The notes under the pieces were generated by a model, which searched no databases, was not told the origin of the DNA, and saw nothing but the letters and a program-made list of their open reading frames with translations. This document shows positions 52,120 through 62,400 of a DNA stretch of 64,000 bases, piece by piece. Source of the DNA: CAVRIA01 sp963721115 (lineage in GTDB: Bacteria > Desulfobacterota > Binatia > HRBIN30 > CADEER01); assembly GCA_963721115.1 (NCBI GenBank), contig CAVRIA010000006.1, forward strand, positions 558,001-622,000. Reading direction: 5' to 3'. A program made the translations under genes and the position numbers. Position 1 is the stretch's first letter, and every line of letters starts with the position of its first letter.

Positions 52120-52515
52120 ATGCAGCGGGAGCTGCAGGTTCGCACGACACGGCAGTACGAGATCATCGACGTCACGACACAGGTTGCGGCCGTCGTGGCG
52201 GAATCCAACCTCGCCGAGGGCCTCTGCTCGGTCTACGTCCCGCACGCGACGGCGGCGATCGTGATCAATGAGAACGACGACCCGAACATCTGCGAAGACC
52301 TTCTCGACGCGCTGGCGCAGGCGATTCCGGAAGGAGTGTGGAGGCACGATCGCATCGACAACAACGCGGCTGCCCACATCAAGGCATCGATTCTGGGACC
52401 AGGCGAAACGGTCCCCGTCCGTGCTGGGCGGCTACTGCTCGGGCGCTGGCAGGCGATCATGCTGGTGGATCTCGACGGACCGAGGCAGCGGCGGATCGTC
52501 GTGACCGTACGCTGA
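52120..52515 (+). CDS. yjbQ: YjbQ-family protein (secondary thiamine-phosphate synthase)
   Basis: A 131-aa UPF0047/YjbQ protein with VYVPHATAAIVINENDDPN, HDRIDNNAAAHIKASILG and LLLGRWQAIMLVDLDGPR. Weak thiamine-phosphate synthase activity has been described for the family; the physiological role is unclear. GGAAGG lies before ATG 52120. Coupled with the SDR. Confidence 0.88.
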   Translation: MQRELQVRTTRQYEIIDVTTQVAAVVAESNLAEGLCSVYVPHATAAIVINENDDPNICEDLLDALAQAIPEGVWRHDRIDNNAAAHIKASILGPGETVPVRAGRLLLGRWQAIMLVDLDGPRQRRIVVTVR

Positions 52516-52536
52516 CGAACCCATTGCCGTTACCGG

Positions 52537-55024
52537 TCAGCGCCGGCGCGCGATCGCCGCTGGCTGTTCGTCCACCGTCACCTGCGAGCTGCCGATCGGA
52601 GACAGAGAGTTCGGTTGGCCGAGGACGTCGAAGTCCACGAAGAGCAACGCGCCGTTTTGCGTGATGGCCTCTCCTCTCGCCACCGCGATGCGGAGCACTC
52701 CCCGCTGCGGAACATCGAACTGAAGCAAGGCCCCTTTCGCTGCCCGCCGTGTTTGAACGACGGCAGGAGCGAGCTGGTCGGCGTCGAAATGGAGACTTGC
52801 CTCGAGCGCGTTGAACGGCTTACGGGAGCGCACGTAGAGGCGGAGGCGCGCCCGATGGCGGCGAACTCGGTGCAGGCGACCGAAACGGACAGTCGGCTGG
52901 TCGCCTGTCGAAAGCAAGGCCGAGCTGCCCTGGCTCGACTGCCAGTTCCCGGTACAGTCCCCGAAAAGGACCGCGTTGAAGTCCTGATTCTGCGCCGCGA
53001 CGTCGAGCGACTCGAGCATGATCTTGCCGTACTGGCAGCTGCCGGCGTTGAATTCGGGGTTGACCAGCAACTGATCGCTGGTGGCGTCCGGCACCGGCAC
53101 GAAGGCGAAGTCAGTCGCACAGCTCTCGGCCACGGGCAGACGCGCCGCCATTCCGATCGTGAACTGGAGGATGCGGGCTGCGTCGAGGGATGTGATGCTG
53201 CCATCGCCCGTGACGTCACAAGCCAGACGTTGAAGCGGGTCGAGCTGTCGGAGGCCGACTAGGGCCTGGAGCACGTATGCGGCGTCGAGCGCGCTGACTC
53301 CAGAGCGAGAATCGTTCGTCTTGACGGGCTCGAGCTCCCAGGTGCCGGGCGGGATGCCGGTGAAGTCGTACTCCCCGTCGTTGGCGGTCTGTGTACTCTC
53401 CTCGATGCTGCCGTGTAGGCGAACGATCGCGCCCGGTACACCGCCATTCGCGCTGTAGTAGCGGATGTGACCGTTCACGCCGACCGGCGCGGGTGCTCTG
53501 TCGGTGGGAGTCGTCGTCGCTGCGGTCGTCGCCGTCGCCGTGAGCGTCGGGAGTGTGGTCGAAGTGGCCGTGGACGCAGGAGTCGGCTCTGGACTGCTGG
53601 TGGATGTGGAGGGGGGCGTTCTGGTCGGCGTGCGGGTGGAGGTCGCGGTCGGGGTCCAGGTCGGCGTGGCAGTCCGTTGTGGGGTCGTCGTGGGAGTGGA
53701 CGCCGGTGTCGCGGGTTGCCGTCGGAGCCTGGGTCGGTGTCACGACTGTCGTCGGGCTTGGCGAGGCGGTCGGTGTGCTACTCGGCGCCGCCCCGGCGAT
53801 CACCGGATAGCTGAAGGTGGCCGCCGAGATATCGTCGTCGCGCAGGCTCGCGCAGCGACCGTCGAAGTGGGCGTTGGCGTACATGGTCGCCGCGACGTCC
53901 GTAGAGTGACCGAACCCCAGTGTGTGTCCGAGCTCGTGAGTCGCCACTTCGGAGAGGTTGCACTTGTTCCAACCGACGCAGTTGGACCAGCCGTTGTTGA
54001 AGGTCACCTTGCCGACCCTGATACGCCGAAACTCCGTGCCGTTGACGGTGCGAGTTTCCGCTGATGCGCAAAATCCACCGATGGCCAGGACGCCTCCACA
54101 AACGACGGGATCGGTGATCTCGTCGAAGGGGTCATTGAAGACGATGCGGTTCCCGCCGCTGCAGCCCGCGAACGTTACCGGGTCCGTCGAGCCGCCGTCG
54201 ACGAGTCGGATGGCGGCGGAAGGAACGTTCGTCCACGCGGCGAAGGCATCCAGAATCGCCTGGTGCGAATCCGACGGACCGACCTTGGCGTCGCCAGTTG
54301 GATCGATGCGGAAGGCGACTACGTCTCCGCTGTCCGGCTCGAACCAGCGGGAGGGTGAGCTGAGGAAGGTGAATGAGCTGCTCTGCTCGCGCAGCGAAAC
54401 CGACTCCATTTCCGGGGGAATGAGGCGGATGGGCCGAGCTCGCGTGACCCGGTGTGCACCGGTCCGCCCCGCGCGCGCAGCCTTCTGAAGTGTGTCGATG
54501 AATCGTCCCAGGTCATGGGCATCGGGGGCCGGATCCGTGATCAGGTGCCCCGACACGCGATCCAGAACCGCGACGCCCTCGTCGAGCTTGCGGGTGACCT
54601 TCAGCAGCCCGGAGGGGTCGAAGTCTACGTCGTACTTTCCCATCGCCATGGCCGTGGTTTGCAGTACGCCGTCGGCGCCCGTGGTCAGGAAGACGAGAAC
54701 TTCCTGGCCGGTCGAGTATTCGGGGCTGCCGAAGATCTTCTCGATCTTTCCGTCCAGAACGCCCCCGGGCTGCCGGAGGACGACTTCCCCTTCCGGCAGG
54801 TAGCCAAAGATGACCTGGTCGGGTTGGATGTGTACGTACGTGTTGATGCCGTCGCTTTGTGTGTCGGCCGCGGTTTCGATCTGCTCCACCCATCCGATCA
54901 CGGCGGCCGTCGAACGCTCAGCGAGCTCTTCCTCCGACATGCGGATGAAGGTCGTGCCGTGTGCCGTCGGCCCGGCAAGCAGCTCGATCAGGATCAGGCC
55001 AAGCGCTATGAGTAGAGATCGCAT
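52537..55024 (-). CDS. Secreted matrixin metalloprotease with Thr/Pro linker, dockerin-like and cohesin-like domains (one frameshift)
   Basis: Restored length is about 828 aa. It has a signal peptide (MRSLLIALGLILIELLAGP). A beta domain follows, then the zinc protease core HELGHTLGFGH (near residue 365) with MYANAHFDGR. A Thr/Pro-rich linker comes next. It is broken at the GGG of 53713-53715 (plus-strand numbering), where one extra base must be removed to read TATP, STPTTTP and on. Then come a CnaB-like domain (GVPGAIVRLHGS), two dockerin-type units (DVTGDGSITSLDAARILQ is the good one) and the LFGDCTGNW cassette. A beta domain resembling cohesin ends the protein (LYVRSRKPFNALEASLHFDA, then FDVPQRGVLRIAV). 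The gene ends 21 bases from the convergent yjbQ stop. Confidence 0.78.
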
Positions 55025-55329
55025 TCACTTCTCTCCATTCGTTGCGCTGGATGGTTCAGCGAGCGACATGCCACTCGCCTCACAGGCCGGATCGAAGGCG
55101 GAAGGGGAATTCGTTCGAAACTGCCCGTGTTACATCTTTAACGAAGGTGTGAATCGCGAGAGTTTGACGACGCACTGCGGAGAAGCTCTTTGAGCGGGGT
55201 GCCGCCCTTCGCGGTGCCGAACGCTAGCTCGGCACGCGTGAACGTCCTGCGACATGACCAGCCAGACGCGCTGATGTTCGGCAAGGCGGAGACGGCGCCC
55301 CCGGTCGATCGACGACTCCCGGGCAGGGC

Positions 55330-55372
55330 AAAAAAAAGAGGGCGGGGGAGAGTCGATCTCCCGCCGCCCTCT
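55330..55372 (-). terminator. Strong intrinsic terminator
   Basis: On the minus strand a 14-15 bp G/C stem (GAGGGCGGCGGGAGA with its near-complement, one bulge) and a 5-base loop are followed by eight T. It lies 24 bases downstream of the IPTL-CTERM-like gene and ends that transcript. The rest of 55025-55396 presumably holds the matrixin promoter; no gene is supported there. Confidence 0.85.
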
Positions 55373-55396
55373 TTCGATCGGGCCAAATGATCTGAT

Positions 55397-56281
55397 CTAG
55401 CGCCGGACCATTGTCGCGTGCATGGTTCTCCGCAGCCGGATGATTCCCAGGGCCCCCATCATACCGAGGCAGACCACGAGGATTCCGACCATGAGCGGCG
55501 AAAGAGTCGGGGCTGGGGCCACGCACAGCGTCGAATCGAAGCAGGCTGGATCCTGACAATCGGTCAGACCATTATTGTCGTTGTCTAGGCCGTCGCCGCA
55601 TGCCGTTTCCGTCAAGGGCGTTCCGAATGTGATGATGACGTCGAACCGAAGATCGCAGGCGCCCAGGGGATTCAATGGGTTGACGTCCACCTCGACACTG
55701 AAGAGTCTCGTGACATCTATGCTTGCAAAGTCGGAGAACGGGAAGTCGATTGGGGTCGGGCCGCCGCTCTGAGGTAACATTTTGGTCGAAGAGGCGCTCA
55801 CATGGTTGTCATCGACGAGCGTCATGATGATCTCCGTGCCGCCCATTTCCACGCAAGGACCATCGGCATTGGCGACATTGACGCGGAGACCCTGCGCGAA
55901 AGACAGGCTTCTATTCAGTCCAGCGCCGTTCCCGTCGTACTTGACGATGACGCGGCCGTCCACCAGCGGGTCGTCGGAGAGGATGAAGAGGCTCTGAAGC
56001 GAATCGATGCCCGCCGTGGCGAACAGGGAGCCCGGGACGCCATTGCCCTGAACGCTCACCGTCAGTTCACGAGACCCACCGGCTACATCGGGTAGGCTCA
56101 TGTCCTCTTTCGTTTCCGGAACGCCGATATTGGTTGCCGCCACCTGCGTGCCCGAGACGAAGGCGGTATTTGTCGCGTTATCGAAATTGTCGATGATCTC
56201 CTCCGCGGCAATCACCCGCTGAGCGCCCATGACAAACCAAGCTGCCACCAAAAGGGTGGCAATCGGCAGGGAATACCTCAT
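55397..56281 (-). CDS. Secreted protein with an IPTL-CTERM-like tail
   Basis: A 294-aa protein. ATG 56281 (MRYSLPIATLLVAAWFVMGA) gives a signal peptide, with GAGGAG 6 bases before. The middle is beta-rich with 'LVDGRVIVKYDGNG' and 'SVEVDVNPLNPLG'. A Cys-containing Ca-binding-like motif (CGDGLDNDNNGLTDCQDPAC) follows. The C-terminus is APTLSPL, a 20-residue hydrophobic helix and RLRR. This is like IPTL-CTERM/PEP-CTERM sorting tails, which are processed by exosortase-like enzymes; none is in the window. Confidence 0.75.
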   Translation of the reverse strand: MRYSLPIATLLVAAWFVMGAQRVIAAEEIIDNFDNATNTAFVSGTQVAATNIGVPETKEDMSLPDVAGGSRELTVSVQGNGVPGSLFATAGIDSLQSLFILSDDPLVDGRVIVKYDGNGAGLNRSLSFAQGLRVNVANADGPCVEMGGTEIIMTLVDDNHVSASSTKMLPQSGGPTPIDFPFSDFASIDVTRLFSVEVDVNPLNPLGACDLRFDVIITFGTPLTETACGDGLDNDNNGLTDCQDPACFDSTLCVAPAPTLSPLMVGILVVCLGMMGALGIIRLRRTMHATMVRR

Positions 56282-56348
56282 CTTCATCTCCTCTACCCAA
56301 GGTCGGCGCGCACTCACCTGGCGCGGCTCATCCTATTGCCGCCCTTCC

Positions 56349-56375
56349 CCTATACGCGGGCCATGTTCTTGTCAA
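56349..56375 (-). promoter_or_regulatory. Candidate promoter of the IPTL-CTERM-like gene
   Basis: On the minus strand TTGACA (56370-56375) is followed after 15 bases by TATAGG (56349-56354). The -10 box ends 67 bases before ATG 56281. The short spacer lowers confidence. Confidence 0.4.
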
Positions 56376-56407
56376 ACCAGGTCCGCGGTACTGATCTCGG
56401 GAGAGAT

Positions 56408-59400
56408 CTATGAGCCGCACTGATTCGCCGTCACCGTGAACGTCTCGATCACATCTCCGCTCTTGGTCTGAATCCGGAGTGTGGCATCGGGATCGAAGCT
56501 TCCCGGGACTCCGTAGACGAAGACGTCGGAATCGCCATTCTTCGGTCCCTCGTCGAGCGACTCGAACTTGATGCTGTGGAACGGGTTATTCGTCGGATTC
56601 TCGACCCCATAGTGACGTCCGCTGGGTGCGCTGTACGTCGACTGATTGGATGGGTACGTGCAGGAGGTCCCTCCGGGCAGCTCGAACGCCACGTAGCTGA
56701 GAGCACTCTGGCAGTTGTTGATGATGCGCCAGCCGACGATGGTCACTCCGCGACCGGTAGGAAGCTTCCCGACGAACTCCACCGCGTAGCAGGACCCGCT
56801 GCAGGCGTTTGACGGTGTCCCGGTTGCCGTTGGTGTTGCCGTCGGTGTCCAGCTCGGTGTCGAGCTGGGTGTGGGCGTGCTCGGTGATACGGGGGTGCGC
56901 GTCGGTGTTTTGGTGGCGGTGACGACAGCTGTGCCGGTCGCGGTTTGCTGCGGCGTCTTGGTTGGCGTCGGGGTGCTGACCTGGGGCGTCGGCGTCGGGG
57001 TCGGTGCATCGGCACAGAGGCCTGCGCCGCCGGGGATTCCGCCCGAGGGGGTCGTCGTCTTCGTGGTCAGATAAATGCCGTCGAGCAGGTGACTCGCTTC
57101 CCGCCGCCAGACGCTGATCGTGTGGAACCCGGTGCTGTTCACGGTGACCTGGTTGGCCCCGTTCTGAATGTCCTTGGTCCACACCCACTGGCTGTACTGG
57201 TTCTCGGCGAGTGCACCGACGGCCACACCATCGAGGCCGACGAAGATGGAGTTCGATGAGCCGTCCGGCGCATAACCGCGAATCCAGAAGTTGTAGGTCC
57301 CGGTCGAAGAGAAGCTCACCACGTAATCGTAGCGCTGGTAGCTCCCCGGGTGCGTGTTCACGTCGCTGAAGTCGAGCTGGTTCTGCGTCGTGGTACCAGC
57401 GTCGAGGTACCCGGTTCCGACGAATCCCGACCGCGACGTACCGATCCCCGCAAAGGAGTAGGTGGCGCCGGAGTTGATGACCGCGCTGGGAGCCTCCGCG
57501 TCGATATACGTCCCATCCGGGTCGACGCTGCAAGCCGTCTGGCAGTGCACGCTGCAGTAGTCGGTGCCGTTGAAATGGACGGCCGTCAGCAGACGCGAAT
57601 TGTAGCGGACGCCGCCGGCGAAGGAGAGGATCAGGTCGCCGAAGAAAGCGTCGCTCTGGTAGGCGCAGCTCACGCTCTCGACGCTGAGGGTCAGTGTCGA
57701 GTTGGGTGGGATCACCGCCAAGTCGTAGGAGAAGAGCTCCTGGTTGTCGATGTTGCCGTCGAACTTCTTATAGGCGGCCAGGCCGATCGGATAGCTGCAG
57801 CTCGAGGAGCTGTTGATGAACTGTGCGCTGGTCAGGCCGCCGTTGCTGCTGATCGTCGCGCTCAGGACTCCCGTCGGAGGCGTCGAGGTACAGCCGTAGC
57901 GCGGCGTGAAGCTCGGGGTGGGGATCCGGGTCGGCGTTCCCTGCGCGCAGGATTCTCCCGGAATCGGCGTCGCCGTCCGGGTCGGTGTGCTGGTTGGGGT
58001 CGCTGTTTTGGTGGCGGTCTTGGTCGCCGTTGCCGTCGAGTTCGCGGTCGCCGTTGCCGTCACAGTTGCCGTGGTGGTGCTGACCGGCGTCTTCGTCGTC
58101 GTCGCCGTCGCGGCTGGTGTGCTGGTTGGGGTCGCCGTTTTGGTGGCGGTCTTGGTCGACGTTGCCGTCGCGGTTTGCGTCGGCGTCGCGGTTGGCGTTG
58201 GGGTGTCGACCTGGGGCGTCGGTGTCGGGGTCGGTGCATCGGCACAGAGGCCTGCGCCGCCGGGGATTCCGCCCGAGGGGGTCGTCGTCTTCGTGGTCAG
58301 ATAAATGCCGTCGAGCAGGTGACTCGCTTCCCGCCGCCAGACGCTGATCGTGTGGAACCCGGTGCTGTTCACGGTGACCTGGTTGGCCCCGTTCTGAATG
58401 TCCTTGGTCCACACCCACTGGCTGTACTGGTTCTCGGCGAGTGCACCGACGGCCACACCATCGAGACCGACGAAGACGGAGTTCGATGAGCCGTCGGGCG
58501 CATAACCGCGAATCCAGAAGTTGTAGATCCCGGTCGAAGCGAAGCTCACCACGTAATCGTAGCGCTGGTAGCTCCCCGGGTGCGTGTTCACGTCGCTGAA
58601 GTCGAGCTGGTTCTGCGTCGTGGTACCAGCGTCGAGGTACCCGGTTCCGACGAATCCCGACTGCGACGTTCCGATCCCCGCAAAGGAGTAGGTGGCGCCG
58701 GAGTTGATGACCGCGCTGGGAGCCTCCACGTCGATATACGTCCCATCCGGGTCGACGCTGCAAGCCGTCTGGCAGTGCACGCTGCAGTAGTCGGTGCCGT
58801 TGAAATGGACGGCCGTCAGCAGACGCGAATTGTAGCGGACGCCGCCGGCGAAGGAGAGGATCAGGTCGCCGAAGAAAGCGTCGCTCTGGTAGGCGCAGCT
58901 CACGCTCTCGACGCTGAGGGTCAGTGTCGAGTTGGGGGGAATCACCGCCAAGTCGTAGGAGAAGAGCTCCTGGTTGTCGATGTTGCCGTCGAACTTCTTA
59001 TAGGCGGCCAGGCCGATCGGATAGCTGCAGCTCGAGGAGCTGTTGATGAACTGTGCGCTGGTCAGGCCGCCGTTGCTGCTGATCGTCGCGCTCAGGACTC
59101 CCGTCGGAGGCGTCGAGGTACAGCCGTAGCGCGGCGTGAAGCTCGGGGTGGGGATCCGGGTCGGCGTTCCCTGCGCGCAGAATTCTCCCGGAATCGGCGT
59201 CGCCGTCCGGGTCGGTGTGCTGGTTGGGGTCGCTGTTTTGGTGGCGGTCTTGGTCGCCGTTGCCGTCGAGTTCGCCGTCGCGGTCGCCGTTGCCGTCACA
59301 GTTGCCGTGGTGGTGCTGACCGGCGTCTTCGTCGTCGTCGCCGTCGCGGCTGGTGTGCTGGTTGGGGTCGCCGTTTTGGTGGCGGTCTTGGTCGACGTTG

Positions 59401-62400
59401 CCGTCGCGGTTTGCGTCGGCGTCGCGGTCACAGTGGGGGTTGCTGTCGGGATTTCCGGAAGGCAGAGCACCAGATCGGTGACTGCTCCGCTGCCCGGGAA
59501 GATGATTTTCAACGTGCGGACGTTTGGCGCGTTCAGCGTCACCACCTGGAACGAGTTGTTGCCGAAGTCCTGCATGTTCGCTGTGGCGATGACCTGGTTC
59601 GACGCATCGAGGGCCACGATCGTGCCCAAGCTCAGCTCGTCGATGTCCAGGACCCCGACGCTGACGATGGCCGTCGGATAATCGAAGGTGAAAGTGATCG
59701 TTCCCCCGCCCGCTTCGTCGTCGGGCGCCACATCGATGATGCCGTTCCCGTCGCCGTCCCCGCCGTTTTCCTGAATGATGAGGACGTTGCCCTGGGCGAG
59801 GCTGTTCTCGCCGGGCTGGCCAGAGCCGCCGCCCGCTCCGACGCCAGGACCGCCGAAGTCCTGGTTCGGAGTTCCGAGGTCGGGATCTCCTCCGGTCGGA
59901 TTCGAGCTGTCGAAGATCACACCGAGATTCGGGCCACCGCCGCTGTTCACGGTCGATACGTGAACGCCCAGTGACGAGTACTGTTCATCGACGATTTCGC
60001 CGGCCGGGAGGCCCTCGAAATCGATGACCGTCGGATTGTCGCACAGAACGGAAAACGTACAGTCGTTGTTGCAGCCGTCACCGTTTACGCCGTTTCCATC
60101 GTCGCACTCTTCACCGTTCTGAACGATGCCGTCGCCGCAGGATGTGCACCCATCCGTGCAGAGGTTTCCGTTGTCGCCGGCTGGGGAGCCGGGGGGGTCG
60201 CAGGTTTCCGGCATTTCGACCTCGCCGTCACCGCAGTTCGGCGGGGTGACCGTCACCGTAGCCGTATCCGTCGCGCCGCAGCTCTGGCCCTCCGCCGTGT
60301 CGCCGGTGACGGTGACGGTATTGGTGGTGTTCTCGGAGACGAACGCGGACGTCGTCAGCATTACGCTCTGGCTGGGGGAGATCGATGCAATCGGGCTGCC
60401 GGGGATCGTACCGAGCACGTCGTCGACCACGTCGACACTGCTGACACCGACCGGACCGGTGTTCGTGATGGTGTAGATATACGTCACGTTGGCGCCCAGA
60501 GATACGTCGCCGCCGAGGGTCGTGCTCAGCGCGGTCACTTCCACCGACCCGAAGTGATCGGCGAGATTCAGGGGCTTCATGCAAGACGTGTAGATCGTCA
60601 GGCTCTGGAGCAACGTGTTGGTGTCATCGAAGACTTCGATCGTGGTCTGGGTCGGGAACTCTTGCTGGCCGGCCGCCGCCGCGGTGGCGGTGACGATGTC
60701 TCCCAGCTGAACGTCAGCGGGACTGCCGGTGTCGAGGAAGATGTCGCTGCCCTGTCGGACGACGATACGCGCCGGGGCGGTGGAGTCTGCGTCACCGCTG
60801 CACTGAACGTTTCCGTATTGGTCATTGGTCGTCTGGCTGCAGTCGCCGCCAAGGTAGCGCAAGCTCAGTGCTTTCACGGCGCCTTTGCAGTGCGGCGGCT
60901 CCGGTACATCGATTGTGCAGTTGGACGATGGGGTCGGCGGTGTCGGAATGGATACGTAGTTGCCCAACTTGTCGCGGAAGTTTTCGACGAACCAATTCGG
61001 TGACGGATCACCCTTTGGATTGTTGAGAGGGGCGGGCTGTCCAGCGACGTACGGAGTGGAGCAACTGGTATGGAGTTCCTGGTCCACGCCATTGACGACG
61101 TCGTGGCCATTGATGAAGACGTCGAGCATCGGACCGAGGTCGCCGAGATTGCTGGCGGCCGCATCGATCGTGAAGCCGTTTTGACCAGTCAGGACGGTTA
61201 CGCCGGAGATGAGGTCGACGTTGGTGTACGTTGCGGTTGCGCCGGTCTTGCTGACAAACTGCACCGTCGCGCCGTACACGTCTGGACCGATGTAGCGCAG
61301 TGTCGTGGCGGCGATCTTCGCCTGGCAGGCGAGGTCTCCATCCGAAGGCTCAATCAAGCACTGCTTCGTCACCTCGAGATCACAGGGGATTGGTGTACCC
61401 GTCGGGGTGTCCGTGGGGGTGCTGGTCGGGGTCTGAGTCGGTGTATCCGTCGGAGTCGCTGTGGGCGTTTCAGTCGGAGTGGCCGTGGGCGTCTCAGTCG
61501 GAGTATCGGTTGGCGTCGCCGTCGGGGTGTCCGTGGGGGTGCTGGTCGGGGTCTGAGTCGGCGTGTCCGTCGGAGTGGCCGTGGGCGTCTCAGTCGGAGT
61601 GTCAGTGGGCGTCGCCGTTGGGGTGTCCGTCGGAGTCGCCGTCGGCGTCTCGGTCGGCGTGTCCGTCGGAGTCGCTGTCGGTGTTTCAGTCGGAGTGTCG
61701 GTTGGCGTCGCTGTCGGGGTGCTGGTCGGGGTCTGAGTCGGGGTATCCGTCGGCGTCGCCGTCGGTGTTTCAGTCGGAGTGTCGGTTGGCGTCGCTGTCG
61801 GAGTCTCCGTGGGGGTGCTGGTCGGGGTCTGAGTCGGCGTATCCGTCGGAGTCGCCGTGGGCGTTTCAGTCGGAGTGTCGGTGGGCGTCGCCGTCGGGGT
61901 GTCGGTCGGGGTGCTGGTCGGGGTCTGAGTCGGCGTATCCGTCGGAGTGGCCGTGGGCGTTTCAGTCGGAGTGTCGGTTGGCGTCGCCGTCGGGGTCTCC
62001 GTGGGGGTGCTGGTCGGGGTCTGAGTCGGCGTATCCGTCGGAGTCGCCGTCGGGGTTTCAGTCGGAGTGTCGGTTGGCGTCGCCGTCGGGGTGTCAGTCG
62101 GGGTGCTGGTCGGGGTCAGAGTCGGCGTATCCGTCGGAGTGGCCGTGGGCGTCTCAGTCGGAGTGTCGGTTGGCGTCGCCGTCGGGGTGTCGGTCGGGGT
62201 GCTGGTCGGGGTCTGAGTCGGCGTATCCGTCGGAGTGGCCGTGGGCGTCTCGGTCGGAGTGTCGGTTGGCGTCGCCGTCGGGGTGTCGGTGGGGGTGCTG
62301 GTCGGGGTCTGAGTCGGCGTGTCCGTCGGAGTGGCCGTCGGCGTTTCAGTCGGAGTGTCGGTGGGCGTCGCTGTCGGAGTCTCCGTGGGGGTGCTGGTCG

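Noticed and set aside
57350..59974. Long plus-strand Arg-rich frames over the duplicated modules
   Set aside because: Antisense to the giant gene, Arg-rich and without domains; a shadow effect of high GC.
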